Source: Cephalopachus bancanus (Eukaryota > Chordata > Mammalia > Primates > Tarsiidae). Taken from it: a stretch of DNA of 64,000 nucleotides. Made by a program: the position numbers and the translations under genes. Positions 47,570 to 59,744 of this stretch are shown here, one piece after another. Within the stretch, counting starts at the first letter, position 1, and each line of letters begins with the position of its first letter. The stretch covers positions 18,414,001 to 18,478,000 of the forward strand of contig JAPVLO010000008.1 in NCBI GenBank assembly GCA_027257055.1, in the 5' to 3' direction. The notes beneath the pieces are model-generated. The model saw only the letters and a program-made list of their open reading frames with translations. It made no database searches and was not told the DNA's origin.

Positions 47570-47735
47570 AGTGGTTCTCAACTCTGGCTATATTATAGGA
47601 CCGCTGGGTATTATAAACATACTGGTATTTGTGGTCCTCTGCAAAGTAATTATTTCAGAGACTTTGGGGTGTAGGGTTTGGCCATTAGTAGTTTTCAAAA
47701 CTCCCTGAGCAATCTGATGCTTATGCATCCAGGAT
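47570..47735 (+). mobile_element. MER5-like hAT relic
   Basis: Starts 'agtggttctcaactctggctatatt' and runs through 'tgcaaagtaattatttcagagactttggggtg' and 'ctgatgcttatgcatccagg'. The start is the typical MER5-type terminus; the 3' terminus is lost. Confidence 0.55.
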
Positions 47736-48365
47736 TGGAGAGTAGAAGAAAACTGGAAGAAAGCAGCTTCAAGATGAATGAAGGGCAGCAAAACTATGTG
47801 GTTTTCTGTTCCCTGTGGACATAAATTCCTTGGGGAACCTAGAAATGCTGGTTGGATGGTCTTTAAATACCAGATTGGTAGTGATTTGGGCAGGATCACC
47901 TCAACTTCTTCTAAATAGTTTCTCAGACAGCAGGCTTCCTGCCCCATGCATTCTTTTCTCTGTGAGATGAAAAAATGAAAGCCGTAGATGAGTTAGCTTT
48001 CTCATTTTCTTGAGGTAAAGTCATTGGAGACCCAGAGGCTTTAAAATGTATATAATAGACTTAATCATTTTAGTTTTTAATATAAAATACACCTTGAAGA
48101 GTTTAAGAATAGATTATCACCTCAGACAACACTATATCTAATGCCCATGGTTTAAGAGTAATTTTTTGGTTGGGTTAAGGTTGCTAAATTGTACATCTAC
48201 AAAGGAAGGTACTCCTACCAACATGGCCTCATTATAATGCCTTTGTGTCTTGGGGAGGCAAATAAATTCCCTAGTTAGGGAACGATGCTACTACTGAATT
48301 GTCCTGGCAATTGCAAATCTTCCTGGCAATTCCTAAAATATAGGGTCTTCATTTGAGTAAAGGGT
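47736..48365. other. No gene recognised
   Basis: Unassigned. A 119-residue minus-strand frame (47588-47947) overlaps the MER5-like relic and is repeat-derived. Confidence 0.4.
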
Positions 48366-48369
48366 TAAA

Positions 48370-48500
48370 TCGATGCTGAGTGAGCACCTACTATGTGTCA
48401 GTACTGTGCTGGCTGACTTCACATGCAGGATTTCTTTTCATTCTCACCACTGCCCTCTGACAGGAGTCTTGTTATCTTAATTTTTTCAAAATGGGAGAAG
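48370..48500 (-). mobile_element. MIR SINE fragment
   Basis: 'tgagtgagcacctactatgtgtcagtactgtgctgg' and 'ttctcaccactgccctctgacagg' match the MIR reverse strand. Confidence 0.7.
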
Positions 48501-48631
48501 GAAATCAAGTGCTCAAGTCACAGGAGGACAGAGCCTGGACTGAATGTGGCCACCATCCAAGGATGGTGAGGAGTTGCAAATGAGATCGAAGATGTGAAGA
48601 TGAGAAAGGAGGGAACTGGCGAGATGAAGAG

Positions 48632-48806
48632 AGGAGTTCTCAAACTCCAGCATGGTGGAATTATCTGAAGAGCTTTAAAAACTCCTGAGTCCTCAGTCCC
48701 ATCCCCATAGATTCTGCTTTAAGTGGTCTAGGGTACAAACTGAGCACCGGGATTTTTAAAAACTCTCCATGAGGTTCTCATATGCAGCAAGGGTTGAGAA
48801 CCACCA
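48632..48806 (+). mobile_element. MER5-like hAT relic
   Basis: 'gttctcaaactccagcatggtggaattatctgaagagc' to 'gcagcaagggttgagaaccacc'. Inverted termini GTTCTCAAAC and GTTGAGAACC are visible, and the interior 'attctgctttaagtggtctagggt' fits MER5A. Confidence 0.75.
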
Positions 48807-49204
48807 AATTAAAAAAACTTCACCTAAGGTCCTGGAGCTCACCTGGCTTGTCTCTACTGGGCCTATTGGGATACCTGCTAACATTCTAACCTGGTACAAG
48901 TGAGGGAGGCGATGAAAGCAGTTATTTAAGAGACTTTTAAATAAGGACCTTTATGTAGTTACTTCCTGAACCATTATCACAAATTATATTGAACAGGGGA
49001 ATGATTTATATTTGGGGAGAAGCATGGTTATATGATTATAACTTCAAAGGTATTCAAGAATCCAGTATATGGCACAGATATATACTTGGATATTGATAGT
49101 ATAAATCAAGTACAATTTTAAATTGACTCTTTTAACTTATTATGTTACCTAAAAAAAAACTTACTCTGAATTTTGGTACAACGTTATTTTAAATATAAGA
49201 GATG

Positions 49205-49445
49205 AGAAAGAGTTTGAAGTCAGACTGGATGTAAATCCAGCATCCAGACTTCCTTCATACTAGCAGTATGACCGTTGAGAAGTTACTTAATCTCTTTAAG
49301 CCTCAGTTTCCTCACCCAAAAAGGGAGTAATACTAGTTCTGCCCTCATAGGATTGTAGTGAAGATTCAAGGATAATTAATGTTAAATTCTTAGCATTGTG
49401 CTCAGTACACAGTTAGTATACAACGAATGTCAGTTATTATAATTA
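49205..49445 (+). mobile_element. MIR SINE
   Basis: 'gaccgttgagaagttacttaatctctttaagcctcagtttcctc' then 'ataggattgtagtgaagattcaa' and 'gtatacaacgaatgtcagttattat': a nearly complete forward MIR. Confidence 0.85.
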
Positions 49446-49705
49446 TTTTACCATACTGGTTCCTGAAATGAAAATCACTAACTCAGTTTTTATAATGTTC
49501 CATTGCCAATGGAGCTCATGTTAACATTCCAATCCCTTATAGTTCAAAACTCCTAGATGATTTTTGAAAATTTTGATAAGGGCTTTCCACCATAAACAGA
49601 AACTGATTTTAGAAATGGAATGTATGGCAGTAGGGTTTTGTCTTTCATGTAAAATAACATTTAAGTGGCAATAAATGATTTTTTTATCTCACTAGTTTAG
49701 TGTAT

Positions 49706-49710
<5 letters not shown>

Positions 49711-49745
<35 letters not shown>
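49711..49745. repeat. (TG)n microsatellite
   Basis: About 17 TG units, seen directly. Confidence 0.97.
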
Positions 49746-49749
<4 letters not shown>

Positions 49750-51910
49750 GCAGATAGAAAATGTCTGTAGATATAAATGTTTTTTTCTAAAAGTCCTATC
49801 ATGGCATTATCTTTGAAGGTGAAGAAAACAGATGTCCAACACTTTTTTTTTACAATGCCGACATTAGGATTTATTTAGAAGATAAGAGTGAACTAAGTTG
49901 CTACCATTTGAGGTGATGCTCTGTAAGAGATGCACAAATTCTCCACACAAAGATGCTACTTCCCTGCAGTATGATGGTTCCAAAGGTCACAATGAAGTCA
50001 CAGTGAATTGAAGGAACAAAGTCTAAATGCTACTAGAAATCATATTGAACTCAGGGAATGCGGGCAGACGCAAGTGTGGGTGAAGACTAGTGACTGTTCT
50101 TTCTGTCTTGCCCTCAGCACAAGATAACAGGGTTTACTGCATTAATAAATCTTTCCAGCCTTTCTGCAAGTGTTTTCTGCTGAATATTCTGTAAGATACT
50201 CCTGACAAAAAGAGGCTCCTTGGCCAAGTAAATTTGAGAAAAATGACATGCTACTGACTAGTCTTAGGGATTCACAATACACGTCATCACTATTTAAGGT
50301 GCTGGTAAGTCCCAGAGTGAAGATACTAGTTTAACCCTTCCTTCTCCTGTCACACCTATTACATTCACAACATTATTGAAGGGTACTTTGGGAAACAGTA
50401 GACTAATATAGATAATCTTAAAGAAATTTTTAAAACTTTCATTTATATTTTATTATCTGAGTCCAACTGGCAACTGTATTCATTTGATATGTGACTAAAT
50501 TGCAATTTGTTTTCTGAGAAGATCTCTGTATAATTGTCTTCCCTGTCAAAAAAAGGAGTCACCAAACACAGTGGTGAAAGGGGTGGGGGTGGCATGGAAG
50601 GGGAGAAAGTCATAGACAACTTTGGGAGGAATTGTGGTACTTTTGAAAAAGTTGAAAGTTAACCAGATGAGAGTTAAAGCTCCTAAAAGACCATGACTTT
50701 CATGAAAGTAAACCATTTCATTTAATTTTAAAATAAAGGATGTTGATGTGTCCATTTTTGTCTTAAACGTTTCTTTTTCTAAGCATGTTTTAAATATAGA
50801 TAATGACTTTCCAGATTCAGGCATTGTGTAGAGATATGTGACTTTGTCAAAGTCTTTATTTACTAATTAGATCAGTTTCTCCAAGCAGATTGCTCTAAGA
50901 GACGAGAGTAGACCTTTTGAATGTGTCCTCCAGGGGAACAAGTATCCAACTTGCTGATGATCAGGCATATGGGTGGGGGTGAGATTCTGTTCCTGGTTTG
51001 GTTTTTCTACACTAGGGGAGAGGATTGTATGACTGGTTAGGTTCAGCTGTAGCGAGTGCCTAGTCACTGGAAGGAGAAGGGTCAGATCACTTCTGGTACC
51101 TTAGGAATAGCCTGAAGACTAATGAAAGCATCGTCGGGAGGCCATATCAGCACTGTAAGAAGAAAGGTCCATGTTGGTGCTGCTGTTTGCCCTGTCATCA
51201 AATCACATTCCACTGTAGAGGGGAAAAGCAATGAATGCATACTAAACAGCACTGTATGAAATTTTCCTTCTTCCCATATTTTGAATGAGGGTGACAGCAG
51301 GCATATAAGTATTTCAACAATCTCAGTGGGGAGCCAATCTCTATCAGCAGGTTCAACTCTATTTGCAGCGACTCCAGTGGCAAGGAGAGTTTTTGTCCTG
51401 ACAATCAGAATTCCAGCAAATGGTAAATGTTTCTTCATGCTGAGAAGTGGGAAATTCAATAATACTTTGGTTGGATTCATGCTGAGTAGCAAAAATAGAA
51501 TGAATACGGAGAAGGACTGTGCCTTGAAGAGCAGTGAATCAGCTAGCCCAGACGTTCTACGCAATCAGCTTTTAATCCGAAGCCCTCTCCTGTCTCCATT
51601 CCATTCACCAGGGTAACAGCACCATTTTTACATCCGTTCCTAGAGAGTTTAGTGCCATAATCCCTTGTTTACTCCAAGAAACAGATATTAATTCCTCTGA
51701 GATCTAAAAAACAAGCCTCTGTTTTCCTATATTGCTAGTGAAGAATATGTATTGCTATGTCACAGGGCCATTTGCTGAGCATCTTGCCTTACATTAGGCT
51801 AGTTCAACAGGCAAAGTTGGCATGGGTGTCAAGGAGCTTGTAGTAATAGCATCACTTTCAATTAAGCATTTTTTTCTTTTGTAAGTGAGTCACAAGTTGA
51901 GAGGGTGTTA
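49746..51910. other. No gene established; overlapping two-strand open frames at 51082-51616
   Basis: Mostly unassigned. A minus-strand frame of 160 residues (51082-51564) and a plus-strand frame of 111 residues (51281-51616) overlap. Neither shows a domain I recognise, and no splice or polyadenylation context ties to them. Confidence 0.35.
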
Positions 51911-51914
51911 CTAG

Positions 51915-52025
51915 AATGGAAGTTCCAGGAGGGCAGGGATTTCTGTCTGTTTTGTTCACTGTTAAGTCAGCAGCACATAGTAGGTGCTCTAAGAATAAAT
52001 ATCAATAAATGAATAAATATCAATC
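51915..52025 (+). mobile_element. L2 LINE 3' end
   Basis: 'ggaagttccaggagggcagggatttctgtctg' and 'cagcacatagtaggtgctctaagaataaatatcaataaatgaataaat' is the L2 3' terminal text. Confidence 0.8.
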
Positions 52026-52179
52026 TGTAGGTTGTAAAAAGTATACTCAGCTATAGGCCCTCTGAGATGTCTCATACTAGAGCCCAAAGTGGACTCAGTT
52101 TTACTGACTTTCTATCGACATGATTTTGTAGACTAGGACCGACAGATGATTCTATAAAAGAAACTTTTATTACTATGTT

Positions 52180-52480
52180 CTCTTGAAAAAGTTGCATCAA
52201 TAACATTTGATCATCATAGCAAAATTAGAGGGTATAAACAACCAAAAAGAGATAGAATATCCATGTTTATGCTATTAGTAGAGATAACCAATACTGTGGT
52301 TTAAATGGATCCTCTTCCAGACTTTCCTGTGCACATATTTATATATTTTATAGTGATGAGATTAGAGGACATATACTGCTTTTTCATTTAACAGCATTAC
52401 AGGAACTTCTGCGTTTGTTGATAGTCATCTATATCATCTTTCTGTAGCGTCACAGTAGGATATTTTAAGAATGTGCCAGA
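52180..52480 (-). mobile_element. Old L1 3' region (antisense), probable
   Basis: 'ttttcatttaacagcattacaggaacttctgcgtttgttgatagtcatctatatcatc' is of the same kind as the text at 28100-28720. Confidence 0.4.
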
Positions 52481-52839
52481 ATTTAACCAATTCCTTATGA
52501 TTGTTTCTAATCTTTTGCTTGATCATAAATCCCATGCGTTTTCCTGTTATTGGAAGAGGTTGGCATAGCTAGTGTTTTCACAAGGGTAGCCTCAGTGATT
52601 TTACAGATGCGTCCCAAATCTTGGCTTTTCAAGTTGGCCCACCTGTATATTGGACTCCTTTGCTGGCTCTTTAAGTGAGAGTGACGTGAGGAGTGAGCAA
52701 TGCTCTGCTCTTTCATACGTTTTACATAATTAATATATTGAATCTGTTTCTGGTTATCATTTAACTTGTTTCACCTTTATTCATGTTAACAATAACTCAC
52801 TGACCAAAAACTTTGCAGAAGAACAAAAAGGGGTGATTA

Positions 52840-53900
52840 GGGGATAGTGCAGAAGGAAGTAGAGGGAGGAAGAATCCATTAGTAATTTACCTTCTGTGCA
52901 TAGATCTTCAGATTAGCTGATATACTTCATTATTATTGTTATTATCTGACTCCATACTTTATTTAGATTTTTCTAGTTGTTACCGAGTATCTTTTTCCTG
53001 TTCCAGGATCCCATCCATGATAACACATTATGTTTAGTCATCATCTCTCCTTAGACTCCTCTTGGCAGTGACAGTTTCTCAGATTTCCTTTGTTTTTGGT
53101 GACTTTGACAGTTTTGAGGAATACTGGTCAGGTATTTTGTAGAATCGTCCTCAGTTGGGATTTATTTGACATTTTAAATTATTATTGTAATTGGGATATG
53201 TATTTTTGGTAGGGACAACACAGAGATAAAGTTCTATTTTCATTCTAAAATATTAATTTCATCACATAATGTCAAGGGTATATACTACTGATGCAGTATA
53301 TCGCTATTTTTGTCAAACTTGATCTCCTGGATGAAGTCATGTCTATTAGATGTATTCACTGTAAAGTTACTTTTTTGTCCCTTCTTTAGACTATATTTTT
53401 GGAAGGATGTCACTATGTCCAGGGTACACTAAGGGCATCTTTTTTGTTGAGGGAGGCATATCTACAAAAATTATTTGTAACTTTTCTGCATAAGATATTT
53501 GTCTATTCTTCCACAATTATTTATTTTATTTTATTTTATTTTGAGTTGGAGTCCAATCATTTATTTATATTAATATGGACTCATAGAGATTTACCTTATA
53601 CTTTGGGTTATAATCTAATATTTCCTTAAATTGTTTTAATCGTGGCCATTTGGTAGATCTTTCATTTGGGACTCCATTGTCTAGCATTATATTTATTTGT
53701 TTGTTTTGAGCACTATTTAATTTTGTGGCTCTGTAAGGTGTTCCAGGTACATCTCACATATTTTTGCCCTCATCCTAGAATCAATCATTTCTGCAAGGAA
53801 CCCTGGTTCCTTTTATTGGAGAATAGTATTAGAAACCAAGATTTGGACAGTAGGTGTGCTTATTGCAACTGAGGTTTCTAGGTCTATAGCTACTTTATTG
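52840..53900 (-). mobile_element. L1MC/L1ME-type 3'UTR (antisense)
   Basis: 'ggtgactttgacagttttgaggaatactggtcaggtattttgtagaat', 'atcacataatgtcaagggtatatactac', 'cactgtaaagttac' and 'ttggaaggatgtcactatgtccagg' follow the antisense L1M 3'UTR order closely. Later text ('atatggactcatagagatttaccttatactttgggttataa') is from the same region. Confidence 0.8.
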
Positions 53901-54420
53901 CCTCTAGAACCTTTTACCTGATAGAGTATGTGTATATGCTAACCCATGTGTATAGACATACCTATAAATATTTTTATATATAAGCATATGTGTCTATTGA
54001 GTTATATATAAGCATATGTGTCTATTGAGTTAAATATACATTCATATTGATGTCTCCAAGTCTAATCCATTACCACATGGATCATTCTAACTTCCTTCAA
54101 CAGTTCTCACCATCCATTCTCCATTTACATAATTATTCAATTCCATTACACATGTAGAGTTGTATTAGAATTGTTAACCTATACACTGACGGGAAACAAC
54201 TTTATCAACTAGAATGCAGTGCTTGTGTACAGCTTCTTGGACTTTGAGCCTTGCAGAATCTTTATCTTTACCTAAGAACCGTCTTGTCCTCCCATCCTCT
54301 TCAGTAAGGTTTTTTCCTACATTTATAATGCACTTAGACTGTCTTGTTACAGTCTGCATTTCATTCTGGGATTCTTCCAACTTCCCATATAGTTTTCTTT
54401 AAAGTATGTGTACATTAACT
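53901..54420. other. No gene recognised
   Basis: AT-rich, with a local near-duplicate: 'tatatataagcatatgtgtctattgagtt' occurs twice between 53976 and 54031. Confidence 0.5.
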
Positions 54421-54564
54421 AGCTGGACATGGTGGCTTGCATCTGTTGTTCCAGCTACTTGGAAGCCTGAGGTGGAGGGATTGTCTAAGCCCAGCAGGTT
54501 GAGGCTCAGTGGCTGTGAGCATGCCAGTGCACTCTAGCCTGGGTGACAAGCGTGAGACTCCAAC
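54421..54564 (+). mobile_element. Alu right monomer only (5'-truncated or free)
   Basis: Starts AGCTGGACATGGTGGCTTGC and ends GAGACTCCAACTTAAA, so only the right arm is present. Flanks ATGTGTACATTAA (54406) and ATGTGTGTGTACGTTAA (54581) look like a duplication in which the right copy has gained GT units. The 3' 'gagactccaact' end places it with the lineage-specific variant. Confidence 0.88.
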
Positions 54565-54599
54565 TTAAATGTGTGTGTGTATGTGTGTGTACGTTAAGG

Positions 54600-55125
54600 A
54601 TTATTCCTCATGCTATCAAGTTCTATGGGTTTTAACAAATGCATAGTGTCATGTACCTACCATTATAGTATCATATGGAATAGTTTCACTGCGCTAGAAA
54701 CCCTCTGTGTTTCACCTACTTGACTCTCCTTCTTCCCTCCAGCTCATGACAACTACTGATCTTTTTATCATCTTTATAGTTTTCTCCTTTCAAGAATGTC
54801 ATATACATGGAATTATATGGTATGTAGCCTTTATAGACTGACTTCTTTCACTTAATGAAATGTATTTAAGATTCATCCAGGTCTTTGTATGGCTTGATAG
54901 TTATTACTTCTTTCTATCACAATGAATAATATTCCATTGTATGAATGTACCAGAATTTTTAAATCTATTCAACTACTGAAAGAATCTTGTTTGCTTCTAG
55001 TTTTGGGCACTTATGAAGAAAGCTTCTACTAAAATTCATATGCAGGTTTTTGTGTGGACATAGGTTTTCAATCAGTTAGGTAAATACCTAGGAGAACAAT
55101 TGCTCCTTGTCAAGGAAACTTTTAA
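54600..55125 (-). mobile_element. Old L1 3' region (antisense)
   Basis: 'cttcactta atgaaatgtatttaagattcatcc', 'caatgaataatattccattgtatgaatgtacc' and 'gtttttgtgtggacataggttttcaa' are typical of the antisense 3' region of old L1s. Confidence 0.6.
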
Positions 55126-55362
55126 GTATGGGGTCATCACTCTCTAGCTCTACGAATTTCTTGTCTTTATTTTAAGTGAATAACTATGTGACGATGTGCT
55201 TATTCATCTATGTGCCATCAGGTTCCTAGAGAGACTCCAACCTGTTTGTTTCCTGGTTTTGGAGGAAACTACCAGGTCAAGAGGAAGTTGCTCACAATAT
55301 TTGGGTTATGCCATGTCATCATGAGGCTAACAGTTGTCTGTCTTCCTTTCTATGGCCTCCAG

Positions 55363-55532
55363 TCATCAAGCCTCCTTTGCGTCATTTTAGACGCCCTGCT
55401 TATGCATCTAGCTCCTACGCACCTTCAGTCCCAAAGAAAACTGACGAGCATCCTACAAGGTACAAGATGCTGGATCAGAGGATCAAAATGAAAAAGATTC
55501 AGAACATCTCACATAACTGGAACAGAAAATAG
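55363..55532 (+). CDS. C-terminal coding exon of an unidentified gene
   Basis: A good acceptor (CTTCCTTTCTATGGCCTCCAG) leads into 55 codons and a TAG. The frame enters in phase 1 and reads IKPPLRHFRRPAYASSSYAP, then SVPKKTDEHPTRYKMLDQR and IKMKKIQNISHNWNRK. The tail is strongly basic with a Ser/Pro-rich start and no hydrophobic segment, so a soluble cytoplasmic or nuclear protein is likely. Codon use looks coding, whereas a second open frame through the same bases does not read like a protein. An AATAAA 225 bases after the stop fits a terminal exon. Joined to the exon at 36217 the reading frame is continuous. I do not recognise the family. A processed pseudogene is unlikely, because the match stops sharply at the splice acceptor. 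Confidence 0.6.
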
Positions 55533-55785
55533 GTCAAGGGGAAGAAGAGAGGGAGTGAAGGAGGGTCCACTTATCTGCCTCTCAGCACTCAATGGCCACA
55601 GCGGGATATGCCTACAAGATGCTTGGAGGCTGTTGGGGCAGGTACTGTCATGGTTGACCTCACTACAGCAAAATGAAAGTTGCATGCGAATTTTCCCTTT
55701 CTCATCCTTTTGTAGACTCATCAATCACCAGATTTGGGATCAATCCAGACTCTAGCAATAAAGTAGTAAGAGGATGTTTCATGTG
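55533..55785 (+). terminator. 3' untranslated region with polyadenylation signal
   Basis: AATAAA at 55757-55762, followed by TG/T-rich text ('ggatgtttcatgtggcttttatgg') that could serve as the downstream element. The UTR would be about 250 bases. Its assignment depends on the exon call at 55363. Confidence 0.5.
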
Positions 55786-58045
55786 GCTTTTATGGTACAG
55801 GGTCTCCAAGTCTAAATTGGACCAAGATTAAAATGATATAAACTGTTTAAAAAATAAAATTCTTCCCATTGCCATTTTTTTAACCACTAAAAGCTGACTT
55901 TTCCCAATGAGAGTCCATGTTTAATAATGATCATGTTTAAGAAATGTGTTTCTAAAAATATATTTTTCAATTTTGAATACACCTGTTTAAAATTTAAGTA
56001 CACATTTGTAAAATTCAAGTAAATATGCAACTTTCAGAGTAAATGCATTCAAAATAAAAGTTGTGCTCCTAAATGAAGCAATATTAAAGTGGAGAGAAAA
56101 CTGATGAATTGTGTTCATGGATATTTCAGAATCTAAGCCTTTACCTAGGAGATCCAAGTTTTTTAAAAAAAGAATTTTTTGATGTCTAATCATGTGCCTC
56201 ATGCCCAATAGTCTTGTGTACCTTTTCAGGTTTGAGAATTTGCAGGAGATGCATTTGACTCAGTTTCCCTTCAATCCTTTACCTCCAGCCACAGTAGATG
56301 AAGCCAGAAACCATGGCTTAAAGACTATAGGTTTGAAACTCAACACAGAAGATTTGGTTTTGTGGTCCTGAGGCAGAAGGGTGTAAAATGCTGAATCTAA
56401 TGTTAATTTCTTATTTTCACATTTTTCTCCATAATCCTAGAGGTGCCTTTAAGTTACATTTTGGATCATCTTCCCAGCAGACTACATATCTAAAATCTCT
56501 GGGATCCCAGTTTCTCTCACAGCTGTTGGTAGAAGAGAAGACTTTGTAATTCACCCCTCTTTACATTGGGATTTTTAGCCCTTCTGTGTCTCTCCCTAGA
56601 GTTTTTACTTTAAAACTAAAATCACAGCGACATCAGAAAAGGCTCAAGACCAGAGATAGTTTTCAATCTCCTCAGAAACAACCTGGTGCAGGCAACCCCC
56701 CCCCAAAAAAAACCAACCCAAAGCTCGGTTTATTGGTAGGTCTGATCTTCCCTATTCTGTCTATAACTAGTTGCAGGTCTAATGGCGTACTTTTTAAAAG
56801 CCTTGACTTTCTTACCTACAAATTTTTCTTACCTAGAAAGTGAGATTCATAATACTCACTCTGCATTTTGTGATGAAGATTAATTATAATGTAGGTTTTG
56901 ATTGTTATTGCTGAGCCTGGCAAGGTGCACAACAGAGTAGCTAAGAGCTTTCCATATTCAGGGAAAACTCTCCAGGACAGCCTCACAAAGAAGGAGTTGT
57001 TTGTTCGTCAACCTTCAAGGCTTTATTGTAAAAGGTTTAGTGTTCTTTTCCTTCTTTCATTCCCTGTAGTTCGTTTCTGATAAACTGCACTTATTCAACA
57101 GAGCAAGCTCAGAGTTTAGTGCCCATCATGCTATTGAGTAGTTCATTTATAATGTGCTTTGTAATAGTATTTCAGGGAAATTTAATTGTTATACAAAATA
57201 AAAATAAAAATCACTGTGACTTTTTGTTGAGAGGCAATTGTAATTCTTAGCTCCCTGCCTTATGTCTGGGCAAGAAGACCCTCATGCAGACTGGTAGTGT
57301 CTATTCCATCTGAATTAGGTGAACTCAGTGGGTAATTCCTACTTGTTATAGACACTTTATTGCTTGCTGTACAGAGCCATTTGGCTACACAATGAGGAGG
57401 TCCATGGGGGTAGTGGCTTCCTCAAATGATGTTCCTCATCCATCTCTCAAAACCTTCAGTCTTAGGAATTGAGATTTCAGTGTGGCTGTGCTTTCTCAGC
57501 TGTGCTTCTTGATCTTGGAAGCCATGTTCCTATGGAAGAAAGGCAGCTCCTTCTGTATTTCTTTCTCCTAAGATGTGTTTTTTTTAAACCTTTGGTAGTA
57601 TTTTAATTGAACAATGTACAAATGTTAAGATTCTGCCCTGCTTGTAAAATGCCTACCATGTCTTTTGCATGATGGATTGTAGAGAAATGCAGATTATATT
57701 CTTACAGTAAATAAAAAATGCTTTCAATGGACATTCTTGTATATGAGTCATCTTTTTCTTCTCTGGACTTCTGAGATTCATTTGAAACAAGTTAGATTTT
57801 ACCTGAGTCTGGCACCATTCAGCCCTGAATTTCTTGTCAGGAAAATACTATAACTTAACCTTCTTAATTTGCTTCCTGATTGTGTAAGTGAGAGCTTATT
57901 TTTTTAACCTTCTCCTTCCTGCATACCCAATACATTAATGTATTAGTATGAATAACTTGTGATGGGGATTAGTCAGCAGGTGAACCCCTGTGTTATAAAC
58001 TCAGTTTACATTATTCCAAGATAAGCTGTCCAGCTAGTGGCTAAG
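55786..58045. other. No gene recognised
   Basis: Unassigned sequence, including a C9A8 run at 56697. No convincing exon or repeat. Confidence 0.4.
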
Positions 58046-58049
58046 AACT

Positions 58050-58228
58050 GGGACTTCAGAGTTAGAAAAACTTTTAATTAAACCATGGTTCTGCCTTGAG
58101 TTTGCTCTGGGAGCTTTGCTGAATTACGTAATCTTTCTAAATTTCAGTTTCTTCAGCCGCAAAATAAGGATACTAATAATGCCTGACTCATTATAGCATA
58201 GGTTCAGTAAATACTGGCTATTATTTAT
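58050..58228 (+). mobile_element. MIR SINE
   Basis: 'gaattacgtaatctttctaaatttcagtttcttcagccgcaaaataaggat' then 'cataggttcagtaaatactggctattat' is MIR 3' half in forward orientation. Confidence 0.75.
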
Positions 58229-59727
58229 TGGAAAGAGAATGGAATATAGTATAAAAAGTTAGGCTTTGAGTTCAAGAGCAAGGTCCCTTACTAATTACAT
58301 AACATCAGGTATGTAATCTTCTTCAATCACAGTTAAAAGGAGTTAATAATTTAACTGTGCATTCTGCACTGCCCTGCACTTCAATCTTTAGCATGTAAGA
58401 GCATTCCATAGAAAACCCGATACACCTCCCCCACCGCTCCCTTCACTTGTGTCCCCACCCCATTGGCCTTATTGCACTTCTGTTTATTATGGCCGTCTTC
58501 TGCTCTCATGCCCCACTTCCTCTGACTTTCTTGCCACCTCCTTGTGTCTTCCTATAATGGTTGTCCTTCATTCTGTTCCTATCAAAAGTTCCATCAACAC
58601 AACTCTACTTGGGTTGCGTAGAATAGACTTCTCCTGAAGGTTTAGGATGGTGACACAGCAGAACCAATTGCTTAAATTAAAAATTAACCACAGCAGCAAA
58701 ATATCAGCTAGTCTTCCTTTCGGAGAGAATTGATCACAGACTGTGGCTTTCAGAGGCATAGATTTGCCTTGATCTTCTTGGATTTCTTCTACCAAGACCT
58801 TTCTCCTCTGCTGCTGAGCTGTAAGTTTCTGTGAGTGCACAGTGCAGTCTGTTTCTCACCCCCTACACCACACAAGTTCTGGGCATTTCCAAGACATATG
58901 AACTCACTCTGCCAAACAATGGACATTTGCTCTGGGTCCCACTCCTGTGTAAACACAAGGAACCAACAGAAACTTTAAAATGGTAGTTTTTCTCTTCAAC
59001 ATAATCCAATGCTTAGGCAGGATGAATCCCTGTAAGAAAAGAACAGTATGAATATGTCTCTCTTTCTTCTACCACCACCAGGGCCCTTGCCACCCTACTT
59101 GACCCTGACCTGGAATTCTGGTTGTTTATTTTTTTCCCATCTGGTTATAATACCGACCTCACAAATGTAGTGCAGTGACTGTCATTTGTAGGTGTTCAGA
59201 GGATGCTAATTCTTTTCCCTTCCTACCTCTTCCTACTGCAGGTCAGTTAAGCCTTATCATGAACACATCCACTGAGCTTTTGAAATAGAACAAGCACTCC
59301 AGCACTGCACTCCCATTGTTAGGATTTTTAGTCTCTGCAAGTCTGGAAGGACTAGAAGGAGAGGATGCAGATAGTTGATAACCACTGTTTTTTTTAGTCT
59401 GATTTCCCTCCAATTCCTGTTCCTTAGAAAGATGGAAGGTCTTCAAACTTTCAATTTGTTTTCCCATTGGCTGCAACTTTGCTTGATCCATATTTTCTTT
59501 GATCCATTTCCAGTGAAAAAAATTCAGTGGGTAATTATCTTGATTTATTGGGAGACTGTCAAATTAGGTTAGAAGTGAAGATGCTTGAAGGCTAAGGGTT
59601 GGGAATGAGTAAAGGATTCATGACTTAGCACTCAAACTTGACCCTGAAGTAGCCTCAGGTGCCCTCAGTAAGGCCAATAGAGGCAAGAGAAGGCCCTGCA
59701 GTACCATAGAGGAAGAAAGTCCACCTT
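58229..59727. other. No gene recognised
   Basis: Unassigned; a CT-rich patch at 58420-58560 may be an L2 remnant but is too diverged to call. Confidence 0.4.
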
Positions 59728-59744
59728 TGCTGGTTTTCTTTTTT

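Noticed and set aside
47570..47735. SPIN-type hAT element
   Set aside because: The start AGTGGTTCTCAAC is shared with SPIN and MER5-type elements, but the following bases do not continue as SPIN.
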